A DNA stretch of 64,000 bases from Microcoleus asticus IPMA8 (GTDB lineage Bacteria; Cyanobacteriota; Cyanobacteriia; Cyanobacteriales; Microcoleaceae): positions 24,794 through 88,793 of the forward strand of contig NZ_SRRZ01000009.1 of assembly GCF_013179805.1 (NCBI RefSeq), in the 5' to 3' direction. This document shows, piece by piece, positions 25,890 to 35,703 of the stretch; the stretch's first letter is position 1, and each line of letters opens with the position of its first letter. Made by a program: the position numbers and the translations under genes. Under the pieces are notes generated by a model. The model was given only the letters and a program-made list of their open reading frames with translations. It made no database searches and had not been told where the DNA came from.

Positions 25890-28451
25890 ATGTCTCCCAT
25901 CTCCGAATCTCCATTTTCCCCCGAACAAATTGCCGGTGAAAGACTCACACCTGAAGAATATGAAGAAATCGTTCAGCGTCTCGGCCGCCATCCTAATAAA
26001 GCTGAATTGGGAATGTTCGGCGTTATGTGGAGCGAACACTGCTGTTACAAAAATTCGCGACCGCTATTAAAACAGTTTCCCACAGAGGGCGATCGAATTC
26101 TCGTCGGGCCCGGAGAAAATGCCGGCGTCGTAGACTTGGGAGAAGGCTTGCAACTCGCCTTCAAAATTGAATCCCACAACCACCCGTCAGCAGTCGAACC
26201 TTTCCAAGGTGCAGCAACCGGTGTCGGCGGGATTCTCCGCGATATCTTCACAATGGGTGCACGCCCGATCGCACTTTTAAATTCCCTGCGTTTCGGCAAC
26301 TTAGACGATGCTAAAACTCAGAGATTGTTCAAAGGCGTAGTATCGGGAATTTCCCATTATGGAAATTGCATCGGAGTACCTACAGTTGGCGGCGAAGTTT
26401 ACTTCGATCCTGCTTATTCCGGCAACCCATTAGTTAACGTCATGGCCTTGGGTTTAATGGAAACTCAAGAAATCGTAAAATCCGGGGCATCCGGCATCGG
26501 AAATCCCGTGCTTTACGTCGGTTCAACTACTGGCAGAGATGGCATGGGAGGAGCAAGTTTTGCGAGTGCCGAATTGACAGACAAATCAATGGACGATCGC
26601 CCCGCAGTCCAAGTAGGAGATCCATTTTTAGAAAAATCCTTAATTGAAGCTTGTTTAGAAGCATTCAAAACCGGTGCTGTTGTCGCCGCCCAAGATATGG
26701 GCGCCGCCGGAATCACCTGTTCGACATCAGAAATGGCAGCCAAAGGCGGCGTCGGCATTGAATTCGATTTAGACAAAGTTCCCGTTCGAGAAAGCGGCAT
26801 GATTCCCTACGAATACCTGCTTTCAGAATCCCAAGAACGGATGTTGTTTGTGGCCCAAAAAGGACGCGAACAGGAATTAATCGATATTTTCCACCGCTGG
26901 GGATTGCACGCGGTAGTAGCGGGTACAGTGATTGAAGAGCCGATCGTCCGAATTCTATTTAAAGGCGAAATCGCTGCCGAAATTACCGCGACTGCTTTGG
27001 CAGATAACACACCAATTTATCACCGAGAATTGTTGACAGAGCCGCCCGAGTATGCTAAAAAAGCATGGGAATGGACGGCGGATTCGCTGCCACAATCCAC
27101 AGTTACAGGTATCGAAATTAACGGCAATTTCCAAACTTGGAATCAGATTTTGCTGACGCTTTTAGATACTCCCACCATCGCTTCTAAACGCTGGGTTTAT
27201 CGCCAATACGACCATCAAGTGCAAAACAATACTGTTGTTTTACCGGGAGGCGCTGATGCTGCGGTTGTCAGATTGCGTCCGCTAGAACCCTGCCAATCTT
27301 CCCTTGCTGAAGGGGTAGAAGTACACCCCCTTGCTAAGGGAGATCTGCAGAGAGAAAATGCTATTTCTCTAGCTTCCGAAAGCAAACAGGAAGAAGAGGT
27401 AATTCCTCTATTTAAGAAAGCACAAGGTAGGGAAACTCCAAAAATTTCTCCCCCCCTTAGCAAAAAGGAAGCGCCCCTGGGGATGATTCCTGGAGTTGCT
27501 GCAACGGTTGATTGCAATTCTCGTTATGTTTATCTCGATCCTTATGAAGGTGCAAAAGCAGTCGTAGCGGAAGCAGCGAGAAATTTAAGCTGTGTGGGTG
27601 CTGAACCTCTGGCAGTTACTGATAATTTGAATTTTGGCAGTCCTGAAAAGCCGATCGGGTATTGGCAGTTAGCGTCAGCTTGTCGCGGAATTGCTGATGC
27701 TTGTCGGGAGTTGGGAACGCCTGTTACTGGCGGCAATGTTTCTCTTTACAATGAAACGGTTGATGCTGAGGGAAATCCTCAACCAATTTATCCGACTCCG
27801 GTAATCGGAATGGTGGGGTTAATTCCCGATTTGAAGAAGATTTGCGGCCAAGCTTGGCTAAAGAAAGGTGATTTAATTTATGTGCTGGGAATGGGGGAAT
27901 CATCCCAACACTCAGAACTTTCATCTGACAGGTCAAAAATCGAAACTTCTCCTACTTTGGGAGGTTCGGAATATTTAGCGGCAATTCACGGGATTGTCGC
28001 TGGGAAACCGCCAAGGATAGATTTTGAGTTAGAAAGAAAAGTGCAATCGGTTTGTCGCGATGGTATTCGGCAAGGTTGGGTAGGTTCTGCCCATGATTGT
28101 GCGGAAGGTGGAATTGCGATCGCCCTCGCGGAATGCTGTATCTCTGCTAAAATGGGTGCGGAAATTCATCTCAGCTTTAATTCGGCAAATGTCGGCCGCT
28201 GGGATGAAATTTTGTTTGGTGAAATGGGCAACTGCATTGTAGTTTCAGTCGCCCCGAAAAATCAAGGCATTTGGGAGTCTTACCTGCAAGAACATTTGAC
28301 TAAAATGTGGCATAAAATCGGTTTAGTTGCCGGGGCTGAATCACCTTTGCGGGTTTTGAGTGCTGATAATCAAGTGTTACTTGAGGTTGGGATGAGTGAG
28401 ATGGGCGATCGGTTCTATAATGCGATCGAGCGTCGGATTGCATCTGTCTAA
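25890..28451 (+). CDS. purL: Phosphoribosylformylglycinamidine synthase II, with an in-frame insert
   Basis: Large subunit of FGAM synthase, converting FGAR plus glutamine to FGAM in purine synthesis. Family marks include [14 protein letters not shown] near the N-terminus (catalytic His and ATP contacts), [21 protein letters not shown], and [16 protein letters not shown]. The second half has [26 protein letters not shown] and [13 protein letters not shown]. The protein is 853 residues, about 70 longer than the usual cyanobacterial PurL. The excess lies at about residues 466-537 and is repeat-derived (27285-27500). The frame is kept, so the enzyme is probably active. purF follows 2.7 kb downstream. 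Confidence 0.95.
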   Translation: MSPISESPFSPEQIAGERLTPEEYEEIVQRLGRHPNKAELGMFGVMWSEHCCYKNSRPLLKQFPTEGDRILVGPGENAGVVDLGEGLQLAFKIESHNHPSAVEPFQGAATGVGGILRDIFTMGARPIALLNSLRFGNLDDAKTQRLFKGVVSGISHYGNCIGVPTVGGEVYFDPAYSGNPLVNVMALGLMETQEIVKSGASGIGNPVLYVGSTTGRDGMGGASFASAELTDKSMDDRPAVQVGDPFLEKSLIEACLEAFKTGAVVAAQDMGAAGITCSTSEMAAKGGVGIEFDLDKVPVRESGMIPYEYLLSESQERMLFVAQKGREQELIDIFHRWGLHAVVAGTVIEEPIVRILFKGEIAAEITATALADNTPIYHRELLTEPPEYAKKAWEWTADSLPQSTVTGIEINGNFQTWNQILLTLLDTPTIASKRWVYRQYDHQVQNNTVVLPGGADAAVVRLRPLEPCQSSLAEGVEVHPLAKGDLQRENAISLASESKQEEEVIPLFKKAQGRETPKISPPLSKKEAPLGMIPGVAATVDCNSRYVYLDPYEGAKAVVAEAARNLSCVGAEPLAVTDNLNFGSPEKPIGYWQLASACRGIADACRELGTPVTGGNVSLYNETVDAEGNPQPIYPTPVIGMVGLIPDLKKICGQAWLKKGDLIYVLGMGESSQHSELSSDRSKIETSPTLGGSEYLAAIHGIVAGKPPRIDFELERKVQSVCRDGIRQGWVGSAHDCAEGGIAIALAECCISAKMGAEIHLSFNSANVGRWDEILFGEMGNCIVVSVAPKNQGIWESYLQEHLTKMWHKIGLVAGAESPLRVLSADNQVLLEVGMSEMGDRFYNAIERRIASV
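27285..27500 (+). repeat. Repeat-derived in-frame insertion inside purL
   Basis: Bordered by CTTCCCTTGCTGAAGGGG and CCCCCCCTTAGCAAAAAGG, with an inner CCCCCTTGCTAAGGGAG hairpin, the type of palindromic intergenic repeat common in filamentous cyanobacteria. It codes for ~70 low-complexity residues ([15 protein letters not shown] ... [11 protein letters not shown]) between two conserved PurL blocks. Confidence 0.75.
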
Positions 28452-28466
28452 TCGCAGTCCATACAA

Positions 28467-28572
28467 AGGGCTGTTGAAACCGCGTCTACACAGACGAAAC
28501 CCGCCGACGCGGGTTGCATTTCTTGAGTCCGCGAAGGCGGACTTTGTTTGTGTAGAAGCGATTTCAATCGCC
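28467..28572. repeat. Multi-hairpin intergenic repeat behind purL
   Basis: Contains GTCTACACAGAC, CCCGCCGACGCGGG and AGTCCGCGAAGGCGGACT palindromes and ends TGTAGAAGCGATTTCAATCGCC. The last phrase recurs at 30834-30857 on the far side of the kinase gene. Short CAATCGCCGTTTCAAT-like repeats follow up to 28620. Confidence 0.75.
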
Positions 28573-28662
28573 GTTTCAATTTCCGTGTCAATCCCCCAAT
28601 TAATCGCCGTGTCAATCACCCAATTCCTCTATATAATATGAACAATATTATTCATAAAATAA

Positions 28663-30405
28663 ATGATTTGCTGTATCAATCCCGACTGTCAAAAACCTGA
28701 AAACCCGGATGGACAAACATATTGCATCAGTTGTGGCGTTAAACTCGTACCCATCCTGCGAAATCGTTTCCGCACGCTCAAATTCCTCGGTAAAGGTGGC
28801 TTCGGCAGAACCTATTTAGCAGAAGATATTGATAGACTAAATCAACGCTGTGTCGTTAAACAATTAGCACCAAATGTCCAGGGAACGTGGGCGATTAGCA
28901 AAGCGGTAGAGTTATTTCAGCAAGAAGCCAGACAACTGCAACAGCTAGGACAACATCCGCAAATTCCATCACTAGATGCCTATTTTGAAGAAGAAAACTA
29001 TTTGTATCTGGTACAGCAGTTTGTCGATGGAGATAATTTGTTGACGCTTTTCCAAAATCAGGGAATTTGGCAAGAAAGCCAAGTTAAGCAACTATTACTC
29101 GAACTTCTACCTGTTCTCAGGTTTATTCACACACAAAAAATTATTCACCGAGATATCAAGCCTGAGAATATTATGCACCGTCGCAGCGACGGTTTGTTAA
29201 TGCTGATAGATTTCGGAGTTTCCAAACAGTTGTCGGGAACAGTGATATCGCGACAGGGAACGCAAATTGGTTCGCATGGTTATGCACCCCTTGAACAAAT
29301 GAAAGGGGGTGAAGCTTATCCAGCCAGCGATTTTTTTAGCTTGGGGGCGACGGCATTTCATCTACTGACGGGGGTACATCCTTATTATTTGTTCCTAGAA
29401 AAAGGTTATAGTTGGACTGCAAATTGGCAGCAACATTTGAAGAGTCCCATAGATAAGGGATTGGAATTGATTTTATCTAAGTTGTTGGCAAAAGATATCC
29501 AGCAGCGCTATCAATCAGCAGAGGAAGTTTTAATAGATTTTCAAAGTCAGTCAACGCCCAAAAATAGCATAAATTTACAAAAAATAGACTTTGAAGTGGT
29601 AACAGTTGATGTGCGGGGTAATATAACTAACCGCCAACAGCGTCAAGCACAATTTTTCAGGGAAAATTTAGGTAGCGGTGCAATCTTAGACATGATAGCA
29701 ATTCCTGGCGGCCGTTTCGTGATGGGTTCCCCCCATACGGAAGTAGGGAGCTCTGACAGTGAAGGGCCACAGCGTACCGTTAATATCTCTCCTTTTTTTA
29801 TGGGTAAATATCCAGTTACTCAAGCACAATATCAAGCCGTGATGGGGAATAACCCTTCTCATTTCAAAGGTTTTTTGAAAAGCAAACAACTCCCTGTAGA
29901 ACAAGTTACCTGGAATGCTGCTGTGGAATTTTGCCGGAAACTTTCTCAAAAAACCGGCAAGATTTATCGCTTACCTTCGGAAGCCGAATGGGAATATGCT
30001 TGTCGCGCCGGAACAACAATGCCTTTCTATTTTGGCGAGACAATTACCCCGGATTTAGTTAATTATGATGGCAATAATCCCTACGGTTCTTCGCCCAAGG
30101 GACTTTACCGCAAACAAACAACGGATGTGGGGATTTTTCCGCCGAATCCGTTTGGTTTGTATGATATGCACGGGAATGTTTGGGAATGGTGCAGCGATCG
30201 CTGGCATGATAACTATAGCGGCGCACCGACTGACGGAAGTTCTTGGGAAACTGGAAGGGATAATAACCGAGTGCAGCGTGGTGGTTCCTGGGACAACGAT
30301 GCGGTCCATTGCCGTAGTGCCAATCGTAACTACGCCTCGGCGGACCTCAGGTGGGGGTACAGGGTTTTTCGCGTTGCGGTAGCGTCGGTTTCTTCCTCGT
30401 CCTAG
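28663..30405 (+). CDS. Ser/Thr protein kinase fused to a formylglycine-generating-enzyme-type domain
   Basis: A 580-residue fusion. The N-terminus is a small zinc-ribbon-like CCINPDCQKPE ... CISCG. A Ser/Thr kinase domain follows (residues 38-290) with GKGGFGRTY (Gly loop), VVKQL (Lys), IIHRDIKPENIM (catalytic loop near 160) and LIDFGVS (DFG). From about 343 to the end comes an FGE/SUMF1-like domain: MIAIPGGRFVMGSP, PVEQVTWNAAVEFCRKLS, RLPSEAEWEYACRAG, GNVWEWCSD and VQRGGSWD. Such kinase-FGE proteins are known in cyanobacteria; the FGE-like part is probably a binding or ligand-sensing fold, as real formylglycine generation needs a Cys pair I cannot confirm. It lies between purL and a purL relic, flanked by copies of one repeat. 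Confidence 0.9.
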   Translation: MICCINPDCQKPENPDGQTYCISCGVKLVPILRNRFRTLKFLGKGGFGRTYLAEDIDRLNQRCVVKQLAPNVQGTWAISKAVELFQQEARQLQQLGQHPQIPSLDAYFEEENYLYLVQQFVDGDNLLTLFQNQGIWQESQVKQLLLELLPVLRFIHTQKIIHRDIKPENIMHRRSDGLLMLIDFGVSKQLSGTVISRQGTQIGSHGYAPLEQMKGGEAYPASDFFSLGATAFHLLTGVHPYYLFLEKGYSWTANWQQHLKSPIDKGLELILSKLLAKDIQQRYQSAEEVLIDFQSQSTPKNSINLQKIDFEVVTVDVRGNITNRQQRQAQFFRENLGSGAILDMIAIPGGRFVMGSPHTEVGSSDSEGPQRTVNISPFFMGKYPVTQAQYQAVMGNNPSHFKGFLKSKQLPVEQVTWNAAVEFCRKLSQKTGKIYRLPSEAEWEYACRAGTTMPFYFGETITPDLVNYDGNNPYGSSPKGLYRKQTTDVGIFPPNPFGLYDMHGNVWEWCSDRWHDNYSGAPTDGSSWETGRDNNRVQRGGSWDNDAVHCRSANRNYASADLRWGYRVFRVAVASVSSSS

Positions 30406-30930
30406 TTTTCCCGGCGAGGACTCTTCTCTGCTCTCTAGCCCTTTAGCGGGTTGAAGGCGTAGGGTGCGTAGTGCGTCGCCCGAAACAATCTGCAAGTTCG
30501 ATCGACTATTTCACAGCGACGTACCACAAATTAGTAAGATGCGTCGCCCGAAACAATCTGCAAGTTCGATCGAGAATCTCGCAGCGATGCACCCTACAAA
30601 TTAAACTGAAAAACTTATCTGCTCCGTGCTATTTCCATAACTTGCCACGCCAAAAATGACTTTACATGGCCGCACAGATTCCGATGATGATATAGTAGGT
30701 CAATTTTATGAAAAAGTCAAGATCGATCGCGCTTAAATTTTAATATTTGAAAAAGCCAGTGAAGCAATTTTGTAATTCATTTCCCGTTGCACGATCGCCT
30801 ATCTCTTAGTCCCCCTCTGCTGAGACTAAAGTGTGTATAGAAGCGATTTCAATCGCCCGATCGCGCCCAATCAATCGCCCCATTGCCCGATCGCCCGATC
30901 GCGCCCAATCCATCGCCCCATCGCCCACCA
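30406..30930. other. Intergenic region with direct repeats, no intact gene
   Basis: Contains two ~48-bp direct repeats (30472-30521 and 30540-30587, sharing GTCGCCCGAAACAATCTGCA). Further on are the TGTATAGAAGCGATTTCAATCGCC phrase at 30834-30857 and a low-complexity stretch of CGATCG/CGCCC words (30857-30930). Confidence 0.75.
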
Positions 30931-31005
30931 CTCATCAAGGTTAATATAGGATCGGGGGGCGATCGATACTACAATGCCATTAAACGCCGCATCGCTTCTG
31001 TCTGA
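30931..31005 (+). pseudogene. Relic of a second purL 3' end
   Basis: In frame from CTC at 30931 to the TGA at 31003, the 24 codons read LIKVNIGSGGDRYYNAIKRRIASV-stop when joined. They align without gaps to the last 24 residues of the intact purL product in this window, ending [19 protein letters not shown]. The DNA has diverged at many third positions, so it is not a recent copy of the intact gene. Upstream the coding similarity stops at low-complexity DNA. It lies 140 bp before purF, where purL would sit in a purL-purF pair. Confidence 0.8.
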
Positions 31006-31144
31006 AATGTTACACGAGTTGGAAATAATGACAGATCCGTGGCAAGATTAAGGGAATGTTAAGTTATGCGACGCTTTCGCAAACAAGATTTTCCGCTGAA
31101 ACTGTCCCCCTAACCCACCTTCCCCATTAGGAACCCACCCATCT

Positions 31145-32611
31145 ATGATTCCCAACCATTCCTTCGCGGCTGACGAGCATTCTAGTAAACCCGACAAGCC
31201 AGAGGAAGCTTGCGGCGTTTTTGGTATCTACGCACCGGGTGAAGATGTAGCCAAGTTGACGTACTTCGGTTTGTATGCCTTGCAGCACCGGGGTCAGGAA
31301 TCCGCAGGGATTGCCACCTTTGACGGTGAAAAAGTCTACCTGCACAAAGATATGGGACTGGTTTCCCAAGTCTTCAACGAATCGAGTTTAGGTCACTTGC
31401 CCGGTAACTTAGCCGTAGGCCACACTCGCTACTCTACTACCGGCTCGTCGCGGGTTGTCAACGCTCAACCTGTTGTCGTCGAAACTCGTTTGGGAAGTCT
31501 GGCACTGGCACATAACGGGAATCTTGTCAATACTAAAGAATTGCGCGAAGAGTTGATGTCTCGCAATTGCGAGTTTGTGAGCACGACGGATTCAGAGGCG
31601 ATCGCAGTGGCGATCGGTTCCGAGGTAGACAAGGGCAAAGACTGGCTGGAAGCAGCGATCAGTGCCTTTGGTATGTGCCAAGGAGCCTTTAGTTTGACGA
31701 TCGCCACCCCCAAAGGCGTGATGGGAGTCCGCGACCCTCACGGCGTCCGCCCGCTGGTAATTGGCATCCTCCCCACAACTCCGGTACGGTACGTTTTAGC
31801 TTCGGAAACTTGCGGCTTGGATATTATCGGTGCTGAATTTTTGCGGGACGTAGAACCGGGAGAATTAGTTTGGATTACAGAGGAAGGTATGGCTTCCTTC
31901 CACTGGAGCCAGCAGCAGAAGCGCAAACTTTGCATCTTTGAAATGATCTATTTTGCTCGACCCGACAGCCAGATGGAAGGTGAAAGTTTATACAGCTACC
32001 GGCTGCGGATCGGGCGTTTGTTGGCAGCAGAATCTCCGGCTGAGGCTGATATAGTTATCGGCGTTCCCGATTCTGGAATTCCGGCGGCGATCGGCTTTTC
32101 TCAAGCTTCCGGCATTCCTTACGCCGAAGGATTGATTAAAAACCGCTACGTCGGGCGCACTTTTATTCAACCGACTCAGACAATGCGGGAGTCAGGAATC
32201 CGCATGAAACTCAACCCTCTCAAAGATGTGTTGGAAGGAAAGCGAGTAATTATTATCGACGATTCGATCGTGCGCGGCACTACCAGCCGCAAAATCGTCA
32301 AAGCCTTGCGGGATGCGGGCGCTACCGCAGTTCACATGAGAATTTCCTCGCCGCCGGTGACTCATCCGTGTTTCTACGGGATCGACACCGACAATCAAGA
32401 TCAGTTGATTGCTGCTACTAAGTCAGTCGCAGAAATCGGCGCCCAAATTGGGGTAGATTCTTTGGCTTTCTTGAGTTGGGATGGAATGCTGAAGGCGACT
32501 AACGAAGACCCGATGAGTTTTTGTTCGGCGTGTTTCACTGGTGATTATCCGATCGACGTTCCAGAAATGGTAAAACGGTCTAAGCTCATATTAGAAAAAG
32601 CTGGTACCTAG
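31145..32611 (+). CDS. purF: Amidophosphoribosyltransferase
   Basis: First committed step of purine synthesis: PRPP plus glutamine to phosphoribosylamine. The 488-residue protein starts with a 22-residue propeptide-like extension, and EEACGVFGIYAP contains the Cys that becomes the N-terminal nucleophile after processing. The glutaminase part includes ALQHRGQESAGIA and HTRYSTTGSS. The phosphoribosyltransferase part has VIIIDDSIVRGTTSRKIV, the PRPP loop. Cys residues near the end (CSACFTGDYP) and CIFEMIYFARPDS fit the iron-sulfur type of PurF. Confidence 0.96.
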   Translation: MIPNHSFAADEHSSKPDKPEEACGVFGIYAPGEDVAKLTYFGLYALQHRGQESAGIATFDGEKVYLHKDMGLVSQVFNESSLGHLPGNLAVGHTRYSTTGSSRVVNAQPVVVETRLGSLALAHNGNLVNTKELREELMSRNCEFVSTTDSEAIAVAIGSEVDKGKDWLEAAISAFGMCQGAFSLTIATPKGVMGVRDPHGVRPLVIGILPTTPVRYVLASETCGLDIIGAEFLRDVEPGELVWITEEGMASFHWSQQQKRKLCIFEMIYFARPDSQMEGESLYSYRLRIGRLLAAESPAEADIVIGVPDSGIPAAIGFSQASGIPYAEGLIKNRYVGRTFIQPTQTMRESGIRMKLNPLKDVLEGKRVIIIDDSIVRGTTSRKIVKALRDAGATAVHMRISSPPVTHPCFYGIDTDNQDQLIAATKSVAEIGAQIGVDSLAFLSWDGMLKATNEDPMSFCSACFTGDYPIDVPEMVKRSKLILEKAGT

Positions 32612-33345
32612 AAAATCAAAAAGCGAGAAAGCGATCGCCCGTCACTTTCCGCGATTTATGGATTTTCAAGTTTTTCTGGTAAGTCATTGCCAGAATGTGT
32701 GTAGAAATGTTACATTAACTTAGCTGTAGCAATAATTGCAGAATTTGTGAACAGTAGTGAACAGTCGGGTGGGTAGAACTTGTGTGAAACCCAACACTCC
32801 GATTTTAGATTGGTGATTTGAGATTTGATATTTGTCCTTCAATCTAAAATCGCCAATCTAAAATTGATGGGTTTTTCCCTACACTCTCGTTCACAATTCC
32901 TGCTTGAAGCGCTGTATGCTACCTGCAGACTGGAGATAGTTCCTCCAGATGTCCACTCTCAGATTGAAGTCGCATTTCGCACCAACAACGGGCACATGAG
33001 ATTTTTTCAGATAACAGGGTCGATCGCACTAAATTTTCCCACACAAGTATTCCGCAAGCCAACTTGCTTGAGAATCGCGGACGGGCTATTCATGCGAACT
33101 AAAGAACTTTAGAAACCCTTGCAGAGTAAAAACATGGCTCCTTGCAGTTTGAATGTTACCTCACCTGCATAGGGATACAACCCCCCGACATGAGTCGGGG
33201 AGAGCCAAAAAGTTTAGATCTTAGTTTAAGCCCCCAGATTCATCTGTGGAGTGAATCTAAAATCTAAAATCTAAAATCTAAAATCGATTGACTGTTAAAA
33301 GAAGGCGGAATGCGGTTTCTCAAGTCAGCTTAAATCGGAAACTTC
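32612..33345. other. Intergenic region before desB, with repeats
   Basis: About 730 bp. A 95-codon open frame at 32825-33112 has no recognisable family and I do not call it. From about 33165 a compound repeat runs in inverted orientation: a hairpin CCCCGACATGAGTCGGGG, then GCCCCCAGATTCATCTGTGG, then TTTTAGATT units in complement at 33253-33286. Confidence 0.6.
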
Positions 33346-34431
33346 GTGCAATCAAATACTGTTCTCAATCCCCCGAGCAATCAAGGCTCATCCTCTCGTA
33401 CAACAGAGTTACCTTTTACTCTTGCTGATATCAAATCAGCCATTCCAGCCCACTGTTTTGAACCCTCGGCATGGAGATCTCTGGCTTACTTCTTTTTAGA
33501 TCTGGGAATTATCGCAGGTTTGTATGCGATCGCCTACACCGTCGATTCCTGGCTCTTTTACCCAATCTTTTGGTTGATGCAGGGAACCATGTTTTGGGCA
33601 TTGTTTGTAGTGGGCCACGACTGCGGACACGGTTCATTTTCTAAGAGCAAATGGCTCAACAACCTGATCGGACACCTCTCCCACGCTCCAATTCTCGTGC
33701 CCTTCCACGGTTGGCGGATCAGTCACAGAACCCACCACGCGAATACAGGCAGCTTAGATAACGATGAAAGCTGGTATCCCGTGTCGGAGAGCCATTACGA
33801 ACAAATGCGCTGGTACGAAAAGCTGGGACGCTTCTATTTGATGTTATTTGCCTACCCAATTTATCTGTTTCGCGGATCGGGCGTTCGGGCAGGTTCTCAC
33901 TTCATGCCCGGTAGCCAGCTTTTCCGTCCCTCCGAAAAATGGGATGTGTTGACGAGTTCCGCATCCTTGGTACTGATGGTAGGCTTTTTAGGTGCCCTAA
34001 CCTATCAGTTTGGTTGGCTGTTTTTACTCAAGTTCTACTTGGTTCCCTATGTAGTGTTCGTGATGTGGCTGGATTTGGTAACATACCTGCACCACACAGA
34101 AGCCGATATTCCTTGGTATCGCGGTAAAGATTGGTATTTCTTGAAAGGTGCATTGTCTACGATCGATCGCGACTACGGAATCATCAATTCCATCCATCAC
34201 GACATCGGGACTCACGTAGCCCACCACATTTTCTCGACGATGCCGCACTATCACTTGAAGGAAGCAACGGAAGCCATCAAGCCAGTGTTGGGCGATTATT
34301 ATCGCAAGTCAACCGATCCAATTTGGAAGAGCTTTATTCGCTCTTACTGGGATTGTCATTTTGTCTCGGATACAGGTTCTGGAATTTGCTACGAATCGCC
34401 TAGCACTCGGCGATCGGCTGAAGTTAAGTAG
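33346..34431 (+). CDS. desB: Omega-3 (delta-15) acyl-lipid desaturase DesB
   Basis: A membrane di-iron desaturase that inserts the omega-3 double bond into lipid-bound C18 fatty acids, typically induced by cold. The three His boxes are visible: GHDCGHGSFS, HGWRISHRTHHANTG and GTHVAHHIFSTMPHYHL. The Gly in box one (HDCGHGSF rather than HDCGHRSF) and the NDESWYPV phrase match omega-3 enzymes more than delta-12. Four membrane segments are visible. The start is a GTG at 33346. A terminator-like hairpin follows. Confidence 0.9.
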   Translation: MQSNTVLNPPSNQGSSSRTTELPFTLADIKSAIPAHCFEPSAWRSLAYFFLDLGIIAGLYAIAYTVDSWLFYPIFWLMQGTMFWALFVVGHDCGHGSFSKSKWLNNLIGHLSHAPILVPFHGWRISHRTHHANTGSLDNDESWYPVSESHYEQMRWYEKLGRFYLMLFAYPIYLFRGSGVRAGSHFMPGSQLFRPSEKWDVLTSSASLVLMVGFLGALTYQFGWLFLLKFYLVPYVVFVMWLDLVTYLHHTEADIPWYRGKDWYFLKGALSTIDRDYGIINSIHHDIGTHVAHHIFSTMPHYHLKEATEAIKPVLGDYYRKSTDPIWKSFIRSYWDCHFVSDTGSGICYESPSTRRSAEVK

Positions 34432-34454
34432 CTTAAATAAACAATAGAATATGC

Positions 34455-34494
34455 AAAAACCCGGCTTCTTAAAGAAACCAGGTTTTTCTTTTTT
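34455..34494 (+). terminator. Terminator after desB
   Basis: AAAAACCCGG / CCAGGTTTTT stem (one mismatch) with a loop CTTCTTAAAGAAA, followed by CTTTTTT, 23 bp behind the desB stop. The A-rich 5' arm means it could also serve the convergent hydrolase operon. Confidence 0.8.
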
Positions 34495-34554
34495 GCGCGT
34501 GTTCGATCAGATGTTCCACATCTGGAGGGGTGACAAGCCGCCCTGGAGGGGTTG

Positions 34555-35238
34555 TCACCCCGCCAGCGATTTTTCCACCAAAGCTTGTATTACTGCTTCA
34601 GCCCTCGCAGTCCAACCAATAATACCGCCTTGGGCGCGAATCATATCGATCGCGCTCTGTTTAAACTGTGGAAAGTAGCTGGCTGTAGCATCCTCAACGA
34701 GTAAACCTTCAAACCCCCTATCGTTAGCCTCGCGCATAGTTGTTTGAACGCAAACCTCAGTCGTGACTCCAGTAAAAATTAGGTGAGTAATCGCTTTTTC
34801 ACGAAGTATTAATTCCAAATTAGTGTGATAAAAAGCGCCCTTGCCTGGTTTATTAATTACTATTTCATCAGGCATAGGTGTCAATTCTGAGATAATTGAA
34901 TTGCCAGGTTCACCCAAAATTAAAATTCGTCCCATTGGGCCTCGATCGCCAATTTTAAGTTTACTTTGACCCCGCTTTTGCTTAGATGGAGGACAATCAG
35001 AAAGGTCAGGTTGATGACCTTCAATAGTGTGAACAATAGGGAGATGGCGATCGCGAAATGCCTCTAACAACTGCTTTACCGTTGGCACGATTGCCTGTAG
35101 TTGGCTGACATCATTGCCTAAAGCTTCACCAAATCCCCCAAGCTCCAAAAAGTCTCGCTGCATATCGATGATAACCAAAGCCACACCGCCAGAGACTGGC
35201 AGTTCATAATCATAAGGTTGGGCAGATATTAAGACCAT
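34555..35238 (-). CDS. Isochorismatase-family cysteine hydrolase, biuret-hydrolase-like paralogue
   Basis: A 227-residue cysteine amidohydrolase. The catalytic triad is visible as Asp in [10 protein letters not shown], Lys in [10 protein letters not shown] and Cys in [19 protein letters not shown]. It shares many residues with the hydrolase at 37427-38110 (TTxVCVxTTMRxANDRG, GPMGRIL/GPCGRIL, EGHQPDL/EGHRPDL) but has a more divergent N-terminus. It probably acts on a related small amide. The ATG at 35238 overlaps the upstream cupin gene by 10 bp, so the two are translationally coupled. Last gene of the cluster. Confidence 0.85.
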   Translation of the reverse strand: MVLISAQPYDYELPVSGGVALVIIDMQRDFLELGGFGEALGNDVSQLQAIVPTVKQLLEAFRDRHLPIVHTIEGHQPDLSDCPPSKQKRGQSKLKIGDRGPMGRILILGEPGNSIISELTPMPDEIVINKPGKGAFYHTNLELILREKAITHLIFTGVTTEVCVQTTMREANDRGFEGLLVEDATASYFPQFKQSAIDMIRAQGGIIGWTARAEAVIQALVEKSLAG

Positions 35239-35591
35239 AGCGATATAGGTTTTTCCCAAATTACTAGGACTATGCAGCCAGCTTGGCTGACAACACTGTG
35301 GTTACTGTTAGGGGGGTTAATGACAAAGGTTCCGGCTTGGTGTTCGCCATTCTGGTCAGTTTGCGATCCAGTTAGTACATAAATATGTTCAAAACCAGTA
35401 TGCGTGTGCCTTGGGACACTTGCTCCCGGCTCATACCGCAGTAGAGCAGCAGCCGATCCACTTTCGTTGTCACCATAAAGTCGGTAGATTTCAACCCCAT
35501 CACGAAATGGTTGCCAAGGCAAGTTATTCTGCCACGTCGCGATATTAGGTAGATCCTTAAGGATCAAAGCTTGGTTCAGTAGTTCAGTCAT
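35229..35591 (-). CDS. Cupin-domain protein
   Basis: A 120-residue single-domain cupin. The metal-binding motif 1 is seen as [16 protein letters not shown] (two His and a Glu) and motif 2 as [12 protein letters not shown]. The fold and the [26 protein letters not shown] opening resemble ChrR-type anti-sigma cupins but without a sigma-binding domain, so it is more likely a small enzyme or binding protein of the pathway. The ATG at 35591 is preferred to upstream starts that add non-conserved sequence. It overlaps the next hydrolase gene by 10 bp. Confidence 0.82.
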   Translation of the reverse strand: MTELLNQALILKDLPNIATWQNNLPWQPFRDGVEIYRLYGDNESGSAAALLRYEPGASVPRHTHTGFEHIYVLTGSQTDQNGEHQAGTFVINPPNSNHSVVSQAGCIVLVIWEKPISLWS

Positions 35592-35703
35592 AGGTATGGC
35601 TCGAATGAAATAATACATGGAGACAGAAGGACGCGGAGAATGGCAAGAAACTATGGAGCATCGCCGCGTCCTCTTCGTCAATTAATCCAAAATCCAAAAT
35701 TGA

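Noticed and set aside
30065..30382. 105-codon plus-strand frame near the end of the kinase-FGE gene
   Set aside because: Out-of-frame shadow of the FGE-like domain, which has strong motifs in its own frame.
32825..33112. 95-codon plus-strand frame between purF and desB
   Set aside because: Starts in a repeat-derived phrase, has no ribosome site and no recognisable motif; coding status cannot be supported.
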